Assembly: GCF_003610995.1 (NCBI RefSeq)
Contig: NZ_CP032543.1
Coordinates: forward strand, 2,542,001 to 2,606,000
Source of the DNA: Streptomyces griseus subsp. griseus
GTDB lineage: Bacteria > Actinomycetota > Actinomycetes > Streptomycetales > Streptomycetaceae
Length of the DNA stretch: 64,000 nucleotides
Reading direction: 5' to 3'
Shown: positions 26,676 through 36,720 of the stretch, piece by piece
Layout: each line of letters begins with the position of its first letter
Position numbering within the stretch: the first letter of the stretch is position 1
Notes under the pieces: generated by a model
What the model saw: only the letters and a program-made list of their open reading frames with translations
Databases searched by the model: none
Told to the model about the DNA's origin: nothing
Position numbers and translations under genes: made by a program

Positions 26676-27344
26676 CTACCTGGCCATGACCACCACGGTC
26701 TTGGCCGCCTTGTCCTGGAGCGCCTGCCGGTAGGGCTTGTCCGTGAACATCAGCACGATGTTGATCAGCCACCACAGGCACGGGCAGCACAGCAGCGCCG
26801 GAGCCCACAGGACGACGGCCCGCATCAGCGCCGCCCCGGTGTCGGGCACCCGGCCGTCGTTGAGCATGGCCACGCGCAGCTTCAGCAGCCGCTTGCCCAG
26901 GGTCCGGCCGTCCTTGTGCGTGAAGTACGTGTCGTACGCGACGTAGACGACCAGGCCGATCAGTGACCACAGGAACTGGTGGCCGCTGTAGGCGCCGTCC
27001 AACCCGCCGTCCCCGTTGCCGTCGACATCGATCGCCCCGCCCCACGGCAGCGAGATCAGATACAGCGGGATCGAGATGATGAGGAAGTCGATCAGCCGGG
27101 CCAGGATCCGCTTGCCCGGCTCGGCCAGCGGAGGCATCCCGGCCAGCGGGTCCGGCGCCCCGAAACCGGCACCACCGCCGTACGGGTCGTTCGGCGGGGG
27201 CGGCGGCGGGGGCGGCGCGCTCCCGTACGGGGGCTGACCGTACGGCGGCTGACCGTCTGACGGCGGCGGGGGCTCCTGCGGCTTCTTGACGAACGGATCG
27301 TCGTCCTCGGGCGGCTGGCCGGGCGTCGGCTGGTCGTTGCTCAT
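26676..27344 (-). CDS. RDD-family membrane protein
   Basis: A 222-residue protein. Residues 1-75 are Pro/Gly/Tyr-rich low complexity with repeated QPPYG units (SDGQPPYGQPPYGSAPP). The RDD domain follows: GKRILARLIDFLIISIPLY with the Arg-Asp pair in helix 1, a second helix LWSLIGLVVYVAYDTYFTH, then DGRTLGKRLLKLRV, a conserved cytoplasmic loop, and a Cys-rich hydrophobic helix (LWAPALLCCPCLWWL). RDD proteins are poorly understood; some act in ion exchange under salt stress. The 27531-29021 gene immediately upstream on the same strand is a larger RDD paralogue, so the pair may be an operon. Confidence 0.85.
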   Translation of the reverse strand: MSNDQPTPGQPPEDDDPFVKKPQEPPPPSDGQPPYGQPPYGSAPPPPPPPPNDPYGGGAGFGAPDPLAGMPPLAEPGKRILARLIDFLIISIPLYLISLPWGGAIDVDGNGDGGLDGAYSGHQFLWSLIGLVVYVAYDTYFTHKDGRTLGKRLLKLRVAMLNDGRVPDTGAALMRAVVLWAPALLCCPCLWWLINIVLMFTDKPYRQALQDKAAKTVVVMAR

Positions 27345-27483
27345 GGGGGCAGTGCACCCCGTGCCACCGGGGCCCGCAACGGCTCAGGTGCGTTCGGGGG
27401 ACGCGGGGCGGCATACGAGTCTAAGGCGGGCTCCCGGGCCGTGCCCGCCAGGCGCCCGGAGCCTTGAGCCCGCCCGGTCCCGC

Positions 27484-27536
27484 TCAGCCGGGTTTCGGTC
27501 AGCCCGTGGCGCGCTCAGCCCGGTTTCGGGTCAGCC
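27484..27536. repeat. Imperfect direct repeat at the 3' end of the larger RDD gene
   Basis: Two copies of about 23 bases (CAGCC[C]GGTTTCGG[G]TCAGCCCG) at 27484-27505 and 27514-27536. The second covers the RDD stop codon, so the end of the gene seems to have been duplicated locally. Confidence 0.6.
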
Positions 27537-29021
27537 CGCCACGAACGTGCGGGCGGCCTTGTCGTGCCAGCACTGGCGCCAGGGCCGGTCGACCAGGCAC
27601 CAGAGCACGTTGACCACACCGATGACCAGGAGTCCCAGCACCCCGTAGACGAGCCAGCGGCGCAGGGCCGCACCCAGGGTGGGCGCGTCGTGGGACTCGA
27701 TGTCCCGTACGTCGAGGCCGAACACCTTCTTGCCCAGCGTGCGGCCCCACTTGGCGGTGGGCAGCGCCTCCAGCAGGAAGCCGAGGACGAGGAAGGCCGT
27801 GAGCAGGGCCCCGAGCAGCGTCCCGGTGGTGGAGTCCAGCAGCCAGACGGTGACGGTCTCGCCGGTCTGCTCGGCCGCGCTGATCTTCCGGTCGATGTGG
27901 TCCATCGCCCGGGTGCCCAGGGGGATGGCCACCGCACCGACGACCGTGCCGAGCACCAGGTTGTCGACCAGCCGGGCGGCGAACCGCTTGCCGAGCCCGG
28001 CGGGCCGGGCCGCCGCCTGGGAGCGGACGAGCTGCTGGAAGGGGTCGTCGGCGGCCGGGGGCTTCCAGGGCACGACGGGCTGGTCCGCCGCCGCCCCGGA
28101 CTGCGCGAAGGGTGGCTGCTGTTGCTGGTGGGGCGGGTGCTGGGGTGTCGGCTGAGGCGCCTGCTGGAGCTGCGGTTCGGGCTGGGCCAGTTGGTGGACC
28201 TGCTGCGCCCAGGACGCCGACCCGCCACCGGGGCCCGGGGTGAGCGGCGTCGGTACGGCGGGCGCGGGCGCGGAGGCCTGGACCGGCCCCTGCCGCACCT
28301 CCTGAGGTGCGGGGGCGGGGGCCGGTACCGGAAGAGGCTGCGCGGTGACGGCCGGCAGCGCCTGCGGCCCCTGCGGCGTACCGGCGTTCGGCTGTCCGGG
28401 GTCGGGTCGCGGGGCGTTGCCGCCTACGGCACCGGGCTGCTGGGCACTTCCCCGAACCGCATGCGGCTGTACGGGGTCGGGTCGCGGGGCGTTCCCCCGT
28501 ACCGCGTTCGGCTGTACGGCACCGGCCTGCGGGCCCGTCGCGCGGCTCGTGACCGTGCCCTCCGTCGGCGGACGCGCCCCGGCCTCCGCCGAGGCCCCGC
28601 CGTCGTTCCCGCTGTCCCGCATCCCCGGCAGCGCGCCGCGGGTCGGGTCATGCGCGAGGGGTGCCCGCGGGTCGGCCGCGGGTGCGGCGGGTTCCGGGGG
28701 CGGGTCACCGCCCCAGGAGACCCGGTGGTCCCGCTCGCCGCCGAAGCCGTTCTGGCGCGCGGAGTCCGCCTGCCAGACGGACCCGGCCTCGGACCGGCCC
28801 GGCGTGTTCGAGCCCCCCGGGCCGTCCGCGATCCCTTCCTCCTCGTCGAAGAAGATCGGCCCGGTCTCCTCCACCGGCGCGGCCTGCTGGGGCGCGGGCC
28901 GGCTCGTACCCGGGACCCAGGAGACGCCGTTCCAGTACCGGACGTAACCGGGGATGGAGGGGTCGGGGTAGTAGCCCTCACGTGGGCTGTCGTCACCGGG
29001 TGCCGGAGTTGGCGCGCTCAT
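27531..29021 (-). CDS. DUF2510-RDD fusion membrane protein with long disordered linker
   Basis: A 496-residue protein. The first 40 residues are a DUF2510 module (EGYYPDPSIPGYVRYWNGVSW). Residues about 50-330 are a Pro/Gln/Ala-rich linker with tandem units such as QPNAVRGNAPRPDPVQPHAV, also visible as DNA repeats near 28395 and 28470. The RDD domain occupies the rest: LGKRFAARLVDNLVLGTVVGA, a second helix (LLGALLTAFLVLGFLLEAL), the loop KWGRTLGKKVFGLDVRDIES, and a final helix. DUF2510 is common at the N-terminus of actinobacterial membrane proteins. The start ATG at 29021 follows a weak purine run. Function unknown; the linker may sit on the cytoplasmic face and recruit partners. Confidence 0.85.
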   Translation of the reverse strand: MSAPTPAPGDDSPREGYYPDPSIPGYVRYWNGVSWVPGTSRPAPQQAAPVEETGPIFFDEEEGIADGPGGSNTPGRSEAGSVWQADSARQNGFGGERDHRVSWGGDPPPEPAAPAADPRAPLAHDPTRGALPGMRDSGNDGGASAEAGARPPTEGTVTSRATGPQAGAVQPNAVRGNAPRPDPVQPHAVRGSAQQPGAVGGNAPRPDPGQPNAGTPQGPQALPAVTAQPLPVPAPAPAPQEVRQGPVQASAPAPAVPTPLTPGPGGGSASWAQQVHQLAQPEPQLQQAPQPTPQHPPHQQQQPPFAQSGAAADQPVVPWKPPAADDPFQQLVRSQAAARPAGLGKRFAARLVDNLVLGTVVGAVAIPLGTRAMDHIDRKISAAEQTGETVTVWLLDSTTGTLLGALLTAFLVLGFLLEALPTAKWGRTLGKKVFGLDVRDIESHDAPTLGAALRRWLVYGVLGLLVIGVVNVLWCLVDRPWRQCWHDKAARTFVAG

Positions 29022-29269
29022 CAGCGGGTCCCGTATCTCTTCGAGGCCTCAGGCCGTCCCCGGGGTGCGGGTTGACGGCCTCAATACAAGGGTCCACATC
29101 TATCAGACCGTCACGTATCCCCGGGCCGGTCCGACTGTTTGGGACCACTTTCGCGACGGATCGAAGTTTTTTTGAGAAGTCGCGTAATAGGTGGCGGGGA
29201 GGGCGCTCTCTCCTTGTGCGGGGCGGTCAGCGGGACCGGCCCAGGAGCACCGGAAGGTTGTGCATTCTC

Positions 29270-29752
29270 ATGATGAACATCGTGGAACGTGAGCTGGAGC
29301 TGAAGCTCGTCCTCTCCCCCGAGCGGTCCATCCCGGTCCCGGCCCGGCTGACGTACCGCACGGACGACCCGTACGCCGTGCACATCGCCTTCCACATCGG
29401 CTCCGAGTCGCCCGTGCACTGGACGTTCGCCCGGGAGCTGCTGGTGGAAGGGGTGTTCCGGCCGTGCGGGCACGGGGACGTGCGGATCTGGCCGACGAAG
29501 GTCGACAACCGCAGCGTGATCTGCGTGGCCCTCACCTCGCCGGACGGCAACGCCCTCCTGGAGGTGCCGTCGGTCGCCGTGGCCGCCTGGGTGGAGCGGA
29601 CCCTGCTCGTGGTGCCGCCGGGCACGGAGAGCGAGCGGCTCGGGCTCGACGAGGCGCTGGCGGAGCTGCTGGCCCCGCTGCCGGCGGACGACCTGTGGCT
29701 GAGCGACCCGTGGTCGGCGGACGAGTCGCCGTCCCAGGACGGTGAGGCGTGA
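29270..29752 (+). CDS. ssgG: SsgA-like protein (probable SsgG)
   Basis: A 160-residue SsgA-like protein, a family found only in sporulating actinobacteria that directs septum placement and wall events in aerial hyphae. Family stretches are VPARLTYRTDDPYAVHIAFH, WTFARELLVEGVFRPCGHGD and VRIWP, with LTSPDGNALLEVP. The C-terminal 25 residues are acidic. Paralogue identity comes from gene context that I recall from S. coelicolor (ssgG next to an FAD oxidase, a TPR gene and hpd), not from sequence alone. Two ATGs (29270, 29273) are equally likely. The upstream 248 bases are the only clearly A/T-richer patch nearby (AGTTTTTTTGAG), a likely developmental promoter. Confidence 0.87.
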   Translation: MMNIVERELELKLVLSPERSIPVPARLTYRTDDPYAVHIAFHIGSESPVHWTFARELLVEGVFRPCGHGDVRIWPTKVDNRSVICVALTSPDGNALLEVPSVAVAAWVERTLLVVPPGTESERLGLDEALAELLAPLPADDLWLSDPWSADESPSQDGEA

Positions 29753-29774
29753 GGGCCCCCGAAAGAGGCGGGGA

Positions 29775-31142
29775 TCAGAAGAGCTTGCCGGGGTTGAGGA
29801 GGCCGAGCGGGTCGAAGGCGGCCTTGATGCCGCGCTGCAACTCGATGCCGGTCTCGCCCAGTTCGCGGGCGAGCCACTCCTTCTTGAGGACACCGACGCC
29901 GTGTTCGCCGGTGATGGTCCCGCCCAGCTCCAGACCGAGCGCCATGATCGCGTCGAAGGACTCGCGGGCCCGGCGGGACTCGTCGGGGTCGGTGTGGTCG
30001 AAGCAGACGACGGGGTGGGTGTTGCCGTCGCCCGCGTGCGAGCAGACGCCGATGGTGAGGTCGTACCGTTCGGCGATGGCCGCGGTGCCCGCGAGCATCT
30101 CGCCGAGCCGGGAGCGCGGTACGCAGACGTCGTCGATCATCGTGGCGGACGTGACGGCCTCCAGTGCGGTGAGCGACATCCGGCGGGCCTGGAGGAGGAG
30201 TTCGGACTCGGCCGGGTTATCCGCCGGGACCACTTCGGTGGCCCCCGCCGCTGTGCAGAGCGCTCCGACGGCGGCGAGGTCGGCCGCCGGGTCGGGAGTG
30301 TCGAAGGCGCAGAGGAGGAGCGCCTCGGTGGTCTCGGGCAGCCCCATGGAGGCCAGTCGGTTGACGGCACGCACGGTCGTCCGGTCCATCAGTTCGAGGA
30401 GTGACGGGGTGTGACCGCGCTCCATGATCCGGCACACAGCGTCACAGGCGGCGGCTGCCGAGGGGAACTCGGCGGCGAGGACGAGCTGCTGCGGCGGCTG
30501 CGGTTTGAGCGCGAGGACGGCCTTGACGACGATCCCGAGGCTGCCCTCGGAGCCGACGAAGAGCCGGGTGAGGTCGTATCCCGCGACCCCCTTCGCCGTC
30601 CGGCGGCCGGTGGTCAGGAGCCGCCCGTCGGCGAGGACGACGTCGAGGCCGAGGACGTACTCGGCGGTGACCCCGTACTTCACACAGCACAGGCCGCCGG
30701 AGGCCGTGCCGATGTTGCCGCCGATGGTGCAGGTCTCCCAGCTGGAGGGGTCCGGCGGGTAGTAGAGCCCGTGTTCGTTCACCGCGCGTGACAGCACCGC
30801 GTTGATGACGCCGGGCTCCACGACGGCGATCCGGTCGACCGGGCTGATCTCCAGGATCCGGTCCATCCGCACCAGGGAGAGCACGATGCAGCCGTCCGAG
30901 GCGTTGGCCGCGCCGGACAGGCCGGTACGGGCGCCCTGCGGGACGACCGGGATCCGCAGTTCGGTGGCGGTGCGCATGACGTGCTGGACCTGCTCGACCG
31001 TGCGCGGGAGCACGACGACGGCCGGGGTGCCGGCCGCGCAGAAGCTCGCCATGTCGTGGGCGTAGGACGCGGTGACGTCCGGATCGGTGATCAGGGCCTC
31101 GGCGGGGAGCCCGGTGCGCAGGCGTTCGAGAAGATCGCTCAT
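29775..31142 (-). CDS. FAD-binding oxidase (GlcD/D-lactate dehydrogenase type)
   Basis: A 455-residue flavoprotein of the glycolate oxidase subunit GlcD/D-lactate dehydrogenase class. The PP-loop FAD-binding domain (PCMH type) includes VPQGARTGLSGAANASDG, GTIGGNIGTASGG-like TIGGNIGTASGGLCC and VGSEGSLGIVVKAVL. The C-terminal FAD-oxidase_C domain includes GVCSHAGDGNTHPVVCFD, with catalytic/metal His residues, and GGTITGEHGVG near the end. The exact 2-hydroxy acid substrate is not readable. It starts with ATG 31142 and is divergent from the TPR gene, whose start is 90 bases away. It is convergent with ssgG. Confidence 0.9.
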   Translation of the reverse strand: MSDLLERLRTGLPAEALITDPDVTASYAHDMASFCAAGTPAVVVLPRTVEQVQHVMRTATELRIPVVPQGARTGLSGAANASDGCIVLSLVRMDRILEISPVDRIAVVEPGVINAVLSRAVNEHGLYYPPDPSSWETCTIGGNIGTASGGLCCVKYGVTAEYVLGLDVVLADGRLLTTGRRTAKGVAGYDLTRLFVGSEGSLGIVVKAVLALKPQPPQQLVLAAEFPSAAAACDAVCRIMERGHTPSLLELMDRTTVRAVNRLASMGLPETTEALLLCAFDTPDPAADLAAVGALCTAAGATEVVPADNPAESELLLQARRMSLTALEAVTSATMIDDVCVPRSRLGEMLAGTAAIAERYDLTIGVCSHAGDGNTHPVVCFDHTDPDESRRARESFDAIMALGLELGGTITGEHGVGVLKKEWLARELGETGIELQRGIKAAFDPLGLLNPGKLF

Positions 31143-31231
31143 GGTTCCAGCCTGGCACCCGGGGGCCAATGGTGTGAACCCGTCGGCGGGGGCGATCCCA
31201 AGGCGCGGTGTGCTCGTATGACTGACGCACA

Positions 31232-32920
31232 GTGATGGCCATGGATGTCATGCCCCAGCAGGATCCCGAGTCCCGCCGGCCGCCCGAGCCGTCCCCGCAC
31301 GACCCCTACGCGATGCCCGCCGAAGGCGCCACCGCCGTGCCCCCTCCCCCGCCCACCCTGCGGACGACCCTGCGCCGGGCCGCGTTCGGGGCGGTGGCGG
31401 CGGGTGTGCTGCTGGCAGGGGCGCTGGTGGCCGTACCGGACGGGAAGGACGACCGGGCGAAGGAGCCGGGCCCGGTGGAGCGGGCCGAGGCGGCAGCGAC
31501 CGCGGGCTCCCCCGCCTCCCTCTCGGACCTGACCGCGCTGATCGGGGACCGGCAGCAGTGGGTGGAGGCGCATCCGGAGGACGCGCCGTCGTGGGCGACG
31601 CTCGGTTCGGCGTACGTGGAGTGGGGGCGGCGCTCGGCGGACGCGGCGTACTTCGGGCGCGCGGAGGAGGCGCTGAAGCGGTCGCTGGCGGAGCGGCCGG
31701 GCGAGCGCGGCAACGGGGAGGCGTGGGTGGGGATGGCGGCGCTGGCCAACGCGCGGCAGGATTTCCTGGCGGCGAAGCGGTGGGGCGAGACGGTACGGAA
31801 GCAGGACCCGAAGGCCTGGCGCGTGTACCCGGTCCTCATCGACGCCTACACCGGTCTTGGGGACCGCAAGGCGGCGACCGAGGCGACGGAGAAGTTCGGC
31901 GAGCTGCGCAAGGGCGTCCCCGCCCTGGCCCGCACCGCCGACCTCTACCGGGGCCAGGGCTGGCGTGAGGACGCGCTGGCCACCGCCCGGGAGGCCGTGG
32001 ACCGGGCGACGACGCCCGCCGAGAAGGCCGAGGCGCTGCACCGGCTGGGCGAGCTGGCCTGGGAGCGGGGCGAGCCGGAGGAGGCGGTGGCACAGTTCGA
32101 CGCGGCGCTGCGCACGGACTCCGGCCACCACGCGTCGCTGGCGGGCAAGGCCCGGGCCCTGGCGGCGCTGGAGCGCACGGACGAGGCGGTGGCGGCGTAC
32201 CAGAGCGTGGTCACCAAGCTTCCGCGCCCGGCGTACGCCCTCGAACTCGGCGAGCTGTACGCCTCCCTGGACCTCGACGGCGACGCGCGGAGCCAGTACG
32301 ACAAGCTGGGCGAACTGCTGGAGCAGGCGAAGGCGGCCGGGGTCGACGAGTCGCTGATCCGGGCCCGCTACGAGAGCGACCACGGGGACCCGGCGGTGGC
32401 GGTGGAGCTGCTGCGCGGCCAGTGGCGGAAGCAGCACCGCAACCCGGCGGTGGCGGACGCGCTGGGCTGGGCGCTGCACCGGGCGGGCGAGTCGGAGGAG
32501 GGGCTGAAGTACGCCCGGCAGGCGGTGGACACGGGGGTGCGGAACGCCTCGTACGCGTACCACCTGGGTGTGATCGAAGAGCGGCTCGCGCAGTACGGTC
32601 CGGCCCGCCGTCACCTTGAGGAGGCGCTCCGCACCAACCCGGCGTTCTCACCGCTGGACGCGCCGAAGGCCCGGGAGGCACTGGAGTCGCTCGGTGAGCC
32701 GCCGTCGGGCGGGCCGGAGGACATGCAGCCGCCGCCTCCCCCGCCACCGGCCCCGGAGCCGAAGCGGGAACCGAAGCCTGAGCCGAAGCCGGAGCCGAAG
32801 CGGGAGTCGCCCAAGCCAGAGGCCCCGGCGCCCGCTCCTTCGAAAACGGCTCCGGCCCCGTCCAAGGCGGCCCCGAGCAGTCCGGCGGCGGTGGAGGCCG
32901 ACGCCTCGAAGTCTCCGTAG
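31232..32920 (+). CDS. Membrane-anchored TPR protein
   Basis: A 562-residue protein. A short Pro-rich N-terminus is followed by one membrane helix (AAFGAVAAGVLLAGALVAV, about residues 50-68), so most of it is probably extracytoplasmic. From about 110 to 480 it is a chain of tetratricopeptide-like repeats, with clear units around SWATLGSAYVEWGRRSADAA, LHRLGELAWERGEPEEAVAQ and DALGWALHRAGESEEGLKYA. The last 75 residues are Pro/Lys/Glu/Ala repeats (PKPEPKPEPK). TPR arrays bind other proteins; partners are unknown. Several clustered starts (GTG 31232, ATG 31235, 31241, 31250) make the exact N-terminus uncertain. Confidence 0.8.
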   Translation: MMAMDVMPQQDPESRRPPEPSPHDPYAMPAEGATAVPPPPPTLRTTLRRAAFGAVAAGVLLAGALVAVPDGKDDRAKEPGPVERAEAAATAGSPASLSDLTALIGDRQQWVEAHPEDAPSWATLGSAYVEWGRRSADAAYFGRAEEALKRSLAERPGERGNGEAWVGMAALANARQDFLAAKRWGETVRKQDPKAWRVYPVLIDAYTGLGDRKAATEATEKFGELRKGVPALARTADLYRGQGWREDALATAREAVDRATTPAEKAEALHRLGELAWERGEPEEAVAQFDAALRTDSGHHASLAGKARALAALERTDEAVAAYQSVVTKLPRPAYALELGELYASLDLDGDARSQYDKLGELLEQAKAAGVDESLIRARYESDHGDPAVAVELLRGQWRKQHRNPAVADALGWALHRAGESEEGLKYARQAVDTGVRNASYAYHLGVIEERLAQYGPARRHLEEALRTNPAFSPLDAPKAREALESLGEPPSGGPEDMQPPPPPPPAPEPKREPKPEPKPEPKRESPKPEAPAPAPSKTAPAPSKAAPSSPAAVEADASKSP

Positions 32921-32938
32921 CACGGCTGTGGAGAACGG

Positions 32939-32987
32939 CATACGCCACCGCGGTCCAGGGTGCTGCCCCGGGCCGCGGTGGCGTATG
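32939..32987. terminator. Convergent terminator, TPR gene / hpd
   Basis: A 15-bp stem (CATACGCCACCGCGG and complement) with a GC-rich loop between the two convergent genes. Confidence 0.8.
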
Positions 32988-33012
32988 TGGGAGGTTGAGG
33001 AGCCGGGGAGGC

Positions 33013-34212
<1,200 letters not shown>

Positions 34213-34280
34213 TCAATATGTGCAGCTGATAGCCATGATGTCGGGGCTATCTGTACAGGGTGACCACCGGAGGCGGGCTC

Positions 34281-34754
34281 ATGGCGATCGATCATCTGGA
34301 CGGCCGGCTCATCGTGCTGCTCGCACGGGAGCCGCGCATCGGCGTCCTCGAAGCATCCCGGCGGCTCGGCGTGGCGCGCGGGACCGTGCAGGCACGGTTG
34401 GACCGCCTTCAGTCGAATGGCGTCATCCGGGGGCTCGGCCCGGACGTGGACCCGGCGGCGCTCGGCTATCCGGTCACCGCGTTCGCGACCCTGGAGATCA
34501 AGCAGGGCCAAGGCGCCGACGTACGGGCCCATTTGGACGGCGTACCGGAGGTGCTGGAGCTGCACACCACCACCGGCACCGGGGACATGCTGTGCCGGCT
34601 GGTGGCCCGGTCCAACGCCGATCTCCAGCGGGTGATCGACCGGGTTGTCGGATTTGATGGCATCGTCCGGGCCTCCACGGCGATCGTCATGGAGAACCCG
34701 GTTCCGCTGCGGATCATCCCGCTGGTGGAACAAGCGGCGGAGGACACCGTCTGA
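34281..34754 (+). CDS. Lrp/AsnC-family regulator, divergent from hpd
   Basis: A 157-residue feast/famine regulator. The N-terminal helix-turn-helix is LDGRLIVLLAREPRIGVLEA followed by RRLGVARGTVQARLDRLQ. The C-terminal RAM domain includes ITGTGDMLCRLVA-like GTGDMLCRLVARSNADL, the amino-acid-binding Gly-Asp region. The ATG at 34281 follows GGAGG at 7 bases; a GTG 21 bases upstream is less likely. Divergence from hpd makes it the candidate regulator of tyrosine breakdown, with tyrosine or 4-hydroxyphenylpyruvate as possible effector. The upstream region contains A/T-rich inverted-like motifs (TTGCGTATTC, ATATGTGCAG) fitting the loose Lrp-type consensus. Confidence 0.92.
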   Translation: MAIDHLDGRLIVLLAREPRIGVLEASRRLGVARGTVQARLDRLQSNGVIRGLGPDVDPAALGYPVTAFATLEIKQGQGADVRAHLDGVPEVLELHTTTGTGDMLCRLVARSNADLQRVIDRVVGFDGIVRASTAIVMENPVPLRIIPLVEQAAEDTV

Positions 34755-34820
34755 GCCGGGGAAATCCGGGCAGTGAATGATCCGGAAGCCTGATCGCCGA
34801 CCGAACCGAAGGAGCGCCGT

Positions 34821-35468
34821 GTGAGCTTCTGGGAGTACCTGAACACCCGCCACCAGCAGCTCCTCACGGACGCGTTCCAGCACGCCAGCGCCGTCTTCCA
34901 GTGCATGGTCATCGCCACCGTGCTGGGTGTGCTCATCGCCGTGGTCGCCTACCGCAGCGGCTGGGGCGGCTCACTGGCCATCAGCTCCACGGCGACGATC
35001 CTCACCATCCCCTCGCTGGCCGCGATCGGTCTGCTGATCCCGCTGGTGGGGCTCGGGGTGGCGCCGACGGTGATCACCCTGACGCTGTACGGGCTGCTGC
35101 CCATCGTCCGCAACGCCATCGTGGGGCTGCGGGGGGTCGATCCCGCGCTGGTGGACGCGGCGACGGGCATCGGGATGTCCCGGACGGCGCGGCTCTGCCG
35201 GGTGGAGCTGCCGCTCGCCTGGCCCCCGATCCTGACCGGGATCCGGGTCTCCACCCAGATGCTGATGGGGATCGCCGCCATCGCCGCGTACGCCTCCGGG
35301 CCCGGTCTCGGCAACGAGATCTTCCGGGGCATCGCCTCGCTCGGCAGCGCCAACGCCATCAACCAGGTCCTGGCGGGCACGCTCGGCATCGTCGTGCTCG
35401 CCCTGCTCTTCGACGCCGCGTACGTCCTGCTGGGACGGCTGACCATCCCGAGGGGGATCCGTGCCTGA
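34821..35468 (+). CDS. Compatible-solute ABC transporter, permease 1 (OpuCB-like)
   Basis: A 215-residue inner-membrane component with about six hydrophobic segments and the BPD-transport loop GLRGVDPALVDAATGIGMSR before RVELPLAWPPILTGIR. This is the quaternary amine (OpuC/ProW) type, shorter than sugar permeases. It starts with GTG 34821 after GGAGCGCC. It overlaps the ATPase gene by 8 bases. With the ATPase, second permease and lipoprotein it makes a complete glycine betaine/choline-type importer, with two non-identical permeases as in OpuC. Confidence 0.9.
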   Translation: MSFWEYLNTRHQQLLTDAFQHASAVFQCMVIATVLGVLIAVVAYRSGWGGSLAISSTATILTIPSLAAIGLLIPLVGLGVAPTVITLTLYGLLPIVRNAIVGLRGVDPALVDAATGIGMSRTARLCRVELPLAWPPILTGIRVSTQMLMGIAAIAAYASGPGLGNEIFRGIASLGSANAINQVLAGTLGIVVLALLFDAAYVLLGRLTIPRGIRA

Positions 35469-36720
35469 GACCGAGACCGTTCCGGCGAGAGAGAGCGCCG
35501 CCGCCTCCGGTGCCACGATCCAGCTGGAGAACCTCACCAAGAAGTACCCGGGCAGCCCCAACCCGGCCGTCGACAACGTCTCCATGGAGATCAAGGCCGG
35601 CGAGACCGTGATCTTCGTCGGCCCGTCCGGCTGCGGGAAGTCCACCACGCTGAAGATGATCAACCGGCTGATCGAGCCCACCTCGGGCCGGATCAGGATC
35701 GGCGACGAGGACGTCACCGACATCGACCCGGTGAAGCTGCGCCGGAAGATCGGGTACGCGATCCAGTCGTCCGGCCTCTTCCCGCACATGACGGTCGCCG
35801 ACAACATCGCGCTGGTCCCGAAGATGGTCGGCTGGTCCAAGTCCCGGGTGAAGGACCGGGTGGAAGAGATGCTGGACCTGGTGGGGCTGGACCCGCGTGA
35901 GTTCCACGGCCGCTATCCGCGCCAGCTCTCCGGGGGCCAGCAGCAGCGGGTGGGCGTGGCGCGGGCGCTCGCCGCCGACCCGCCCGTCCTGCTGATGGAC
36001 GAGCCGTTCGGGGCGGTCGACCCGATCACCCGCGACCACCTCCAGGACGAGCTGATCCGGCTCCAGCACGAGCTGCACAAGACGATCGTGTTCGTCACCC
36101 ACGACTTCGACGAGGCGATCAAGCTCGGCGACCGGATCGCGGTCCTGCGGGAGCGTTCGCACATCGCCCAGTTCGACACCCCCGAGGCGATCCTCACCAA
36201 CCCGGCGGACGACTTCGTCTCCGGCTTCGTCGGGGCGGGCGCGGCCCTCAAGCGGCTCAACCTCACCCGGGTGCGGGATGTGGGCATCGCGGAGTTCCCG
36301 ACGGTGACGGTCGAGGACCCGCTCCAGACGATCTTCAACAAGCTGCGCAACGGCCCGCACAACGAGCTGCTGATGCTGGACCGCCGCAACCGCCCGTACA
36401 AGTGGCTGCGGCGCGGCGACCTGATGCGGGCGCGCGGTTCGCTGGCGCGGGCCGGGCAGCTGGTGCACGACACGGTGACCCGCGACGCCACGCTGCACGA
36501 CGCGCTGGAGGCGGTGCTGACCGACAGCGGCGGCCGGGTCGCGGTGACCGGGCGGCGCGGCGAGTTCATCGGGGTCGTCGACATGAAGACGCTGATGGAC
36601 AACGTGCAGGAGCTGCTGGAGGCCGACCGGCTGACGGCGATGGAGCACCAGCACGAGCTGGAGGAGCAGCGCGGCCACCAGACCGAGCAGGAGCTGGAGG
36701 GAGGTGGCGGCGGAGCATGA
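35461..36720 (+). CDS. Compatible-solute ABC transporter, ATPase with CBS domains
   Basis: A 419-residue ABC ATPase of the OpuCA/ProV class. Walker A GPSGCGKST, signature LSGGQQQRVGVARAL, Walker B VLLMDEPFGAVD, and the switch His in FVTHDFDEA. After the ATPase core (about residue 250) comes a regulatory part with two CBS-like segments (the second VLTDSGGRVAVTGRRGEFIGVVDMKTLMD split over the pair), which in OpuA senses ionic strength and c-di-AMP. A Gln/Glu-rich helical tail follows. GTG start at 35461, inside the end of the preceding gene. It should activate uptake when cytoplasmic ionic strength rises. Confidence 0.92.
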   Translation: MPETETVPARESAAASGATIQLENLTKKYPGSPNPAVDNVSMEIKAGETVIFVGPSGCGKSTTLKMINRLIEPTSGRIRIGDEDVTDIDPVKLRRKIGYAIQSSGLFPHMTVADNIALVPKMVGWSKSRVKDRVEEMLDLVGLDPREFHGRYPRQLSGGQQQRVGVARALAADPPVLLMDEPFGAVDPITRDHLQDELIRLQHELHKTIVFVTHDFDEAIKLGDRIAVLRERSHIAQFDTPEAILTNPADDFVSGFVGAGAALKRLNLTRVRDVGIAEFPTVTVEDPLQTIFNKLRNGPHNELLMLDRRNRPYKWLRRGDLMRARGSLARAGQLVHDTVTRDATLHDALEAVLTDSGGRVAVTGRRGEFIGVVDMKTLMDNVQELLEADRLTAMEHQHELEEQRGHQTEQELEGGGGGA

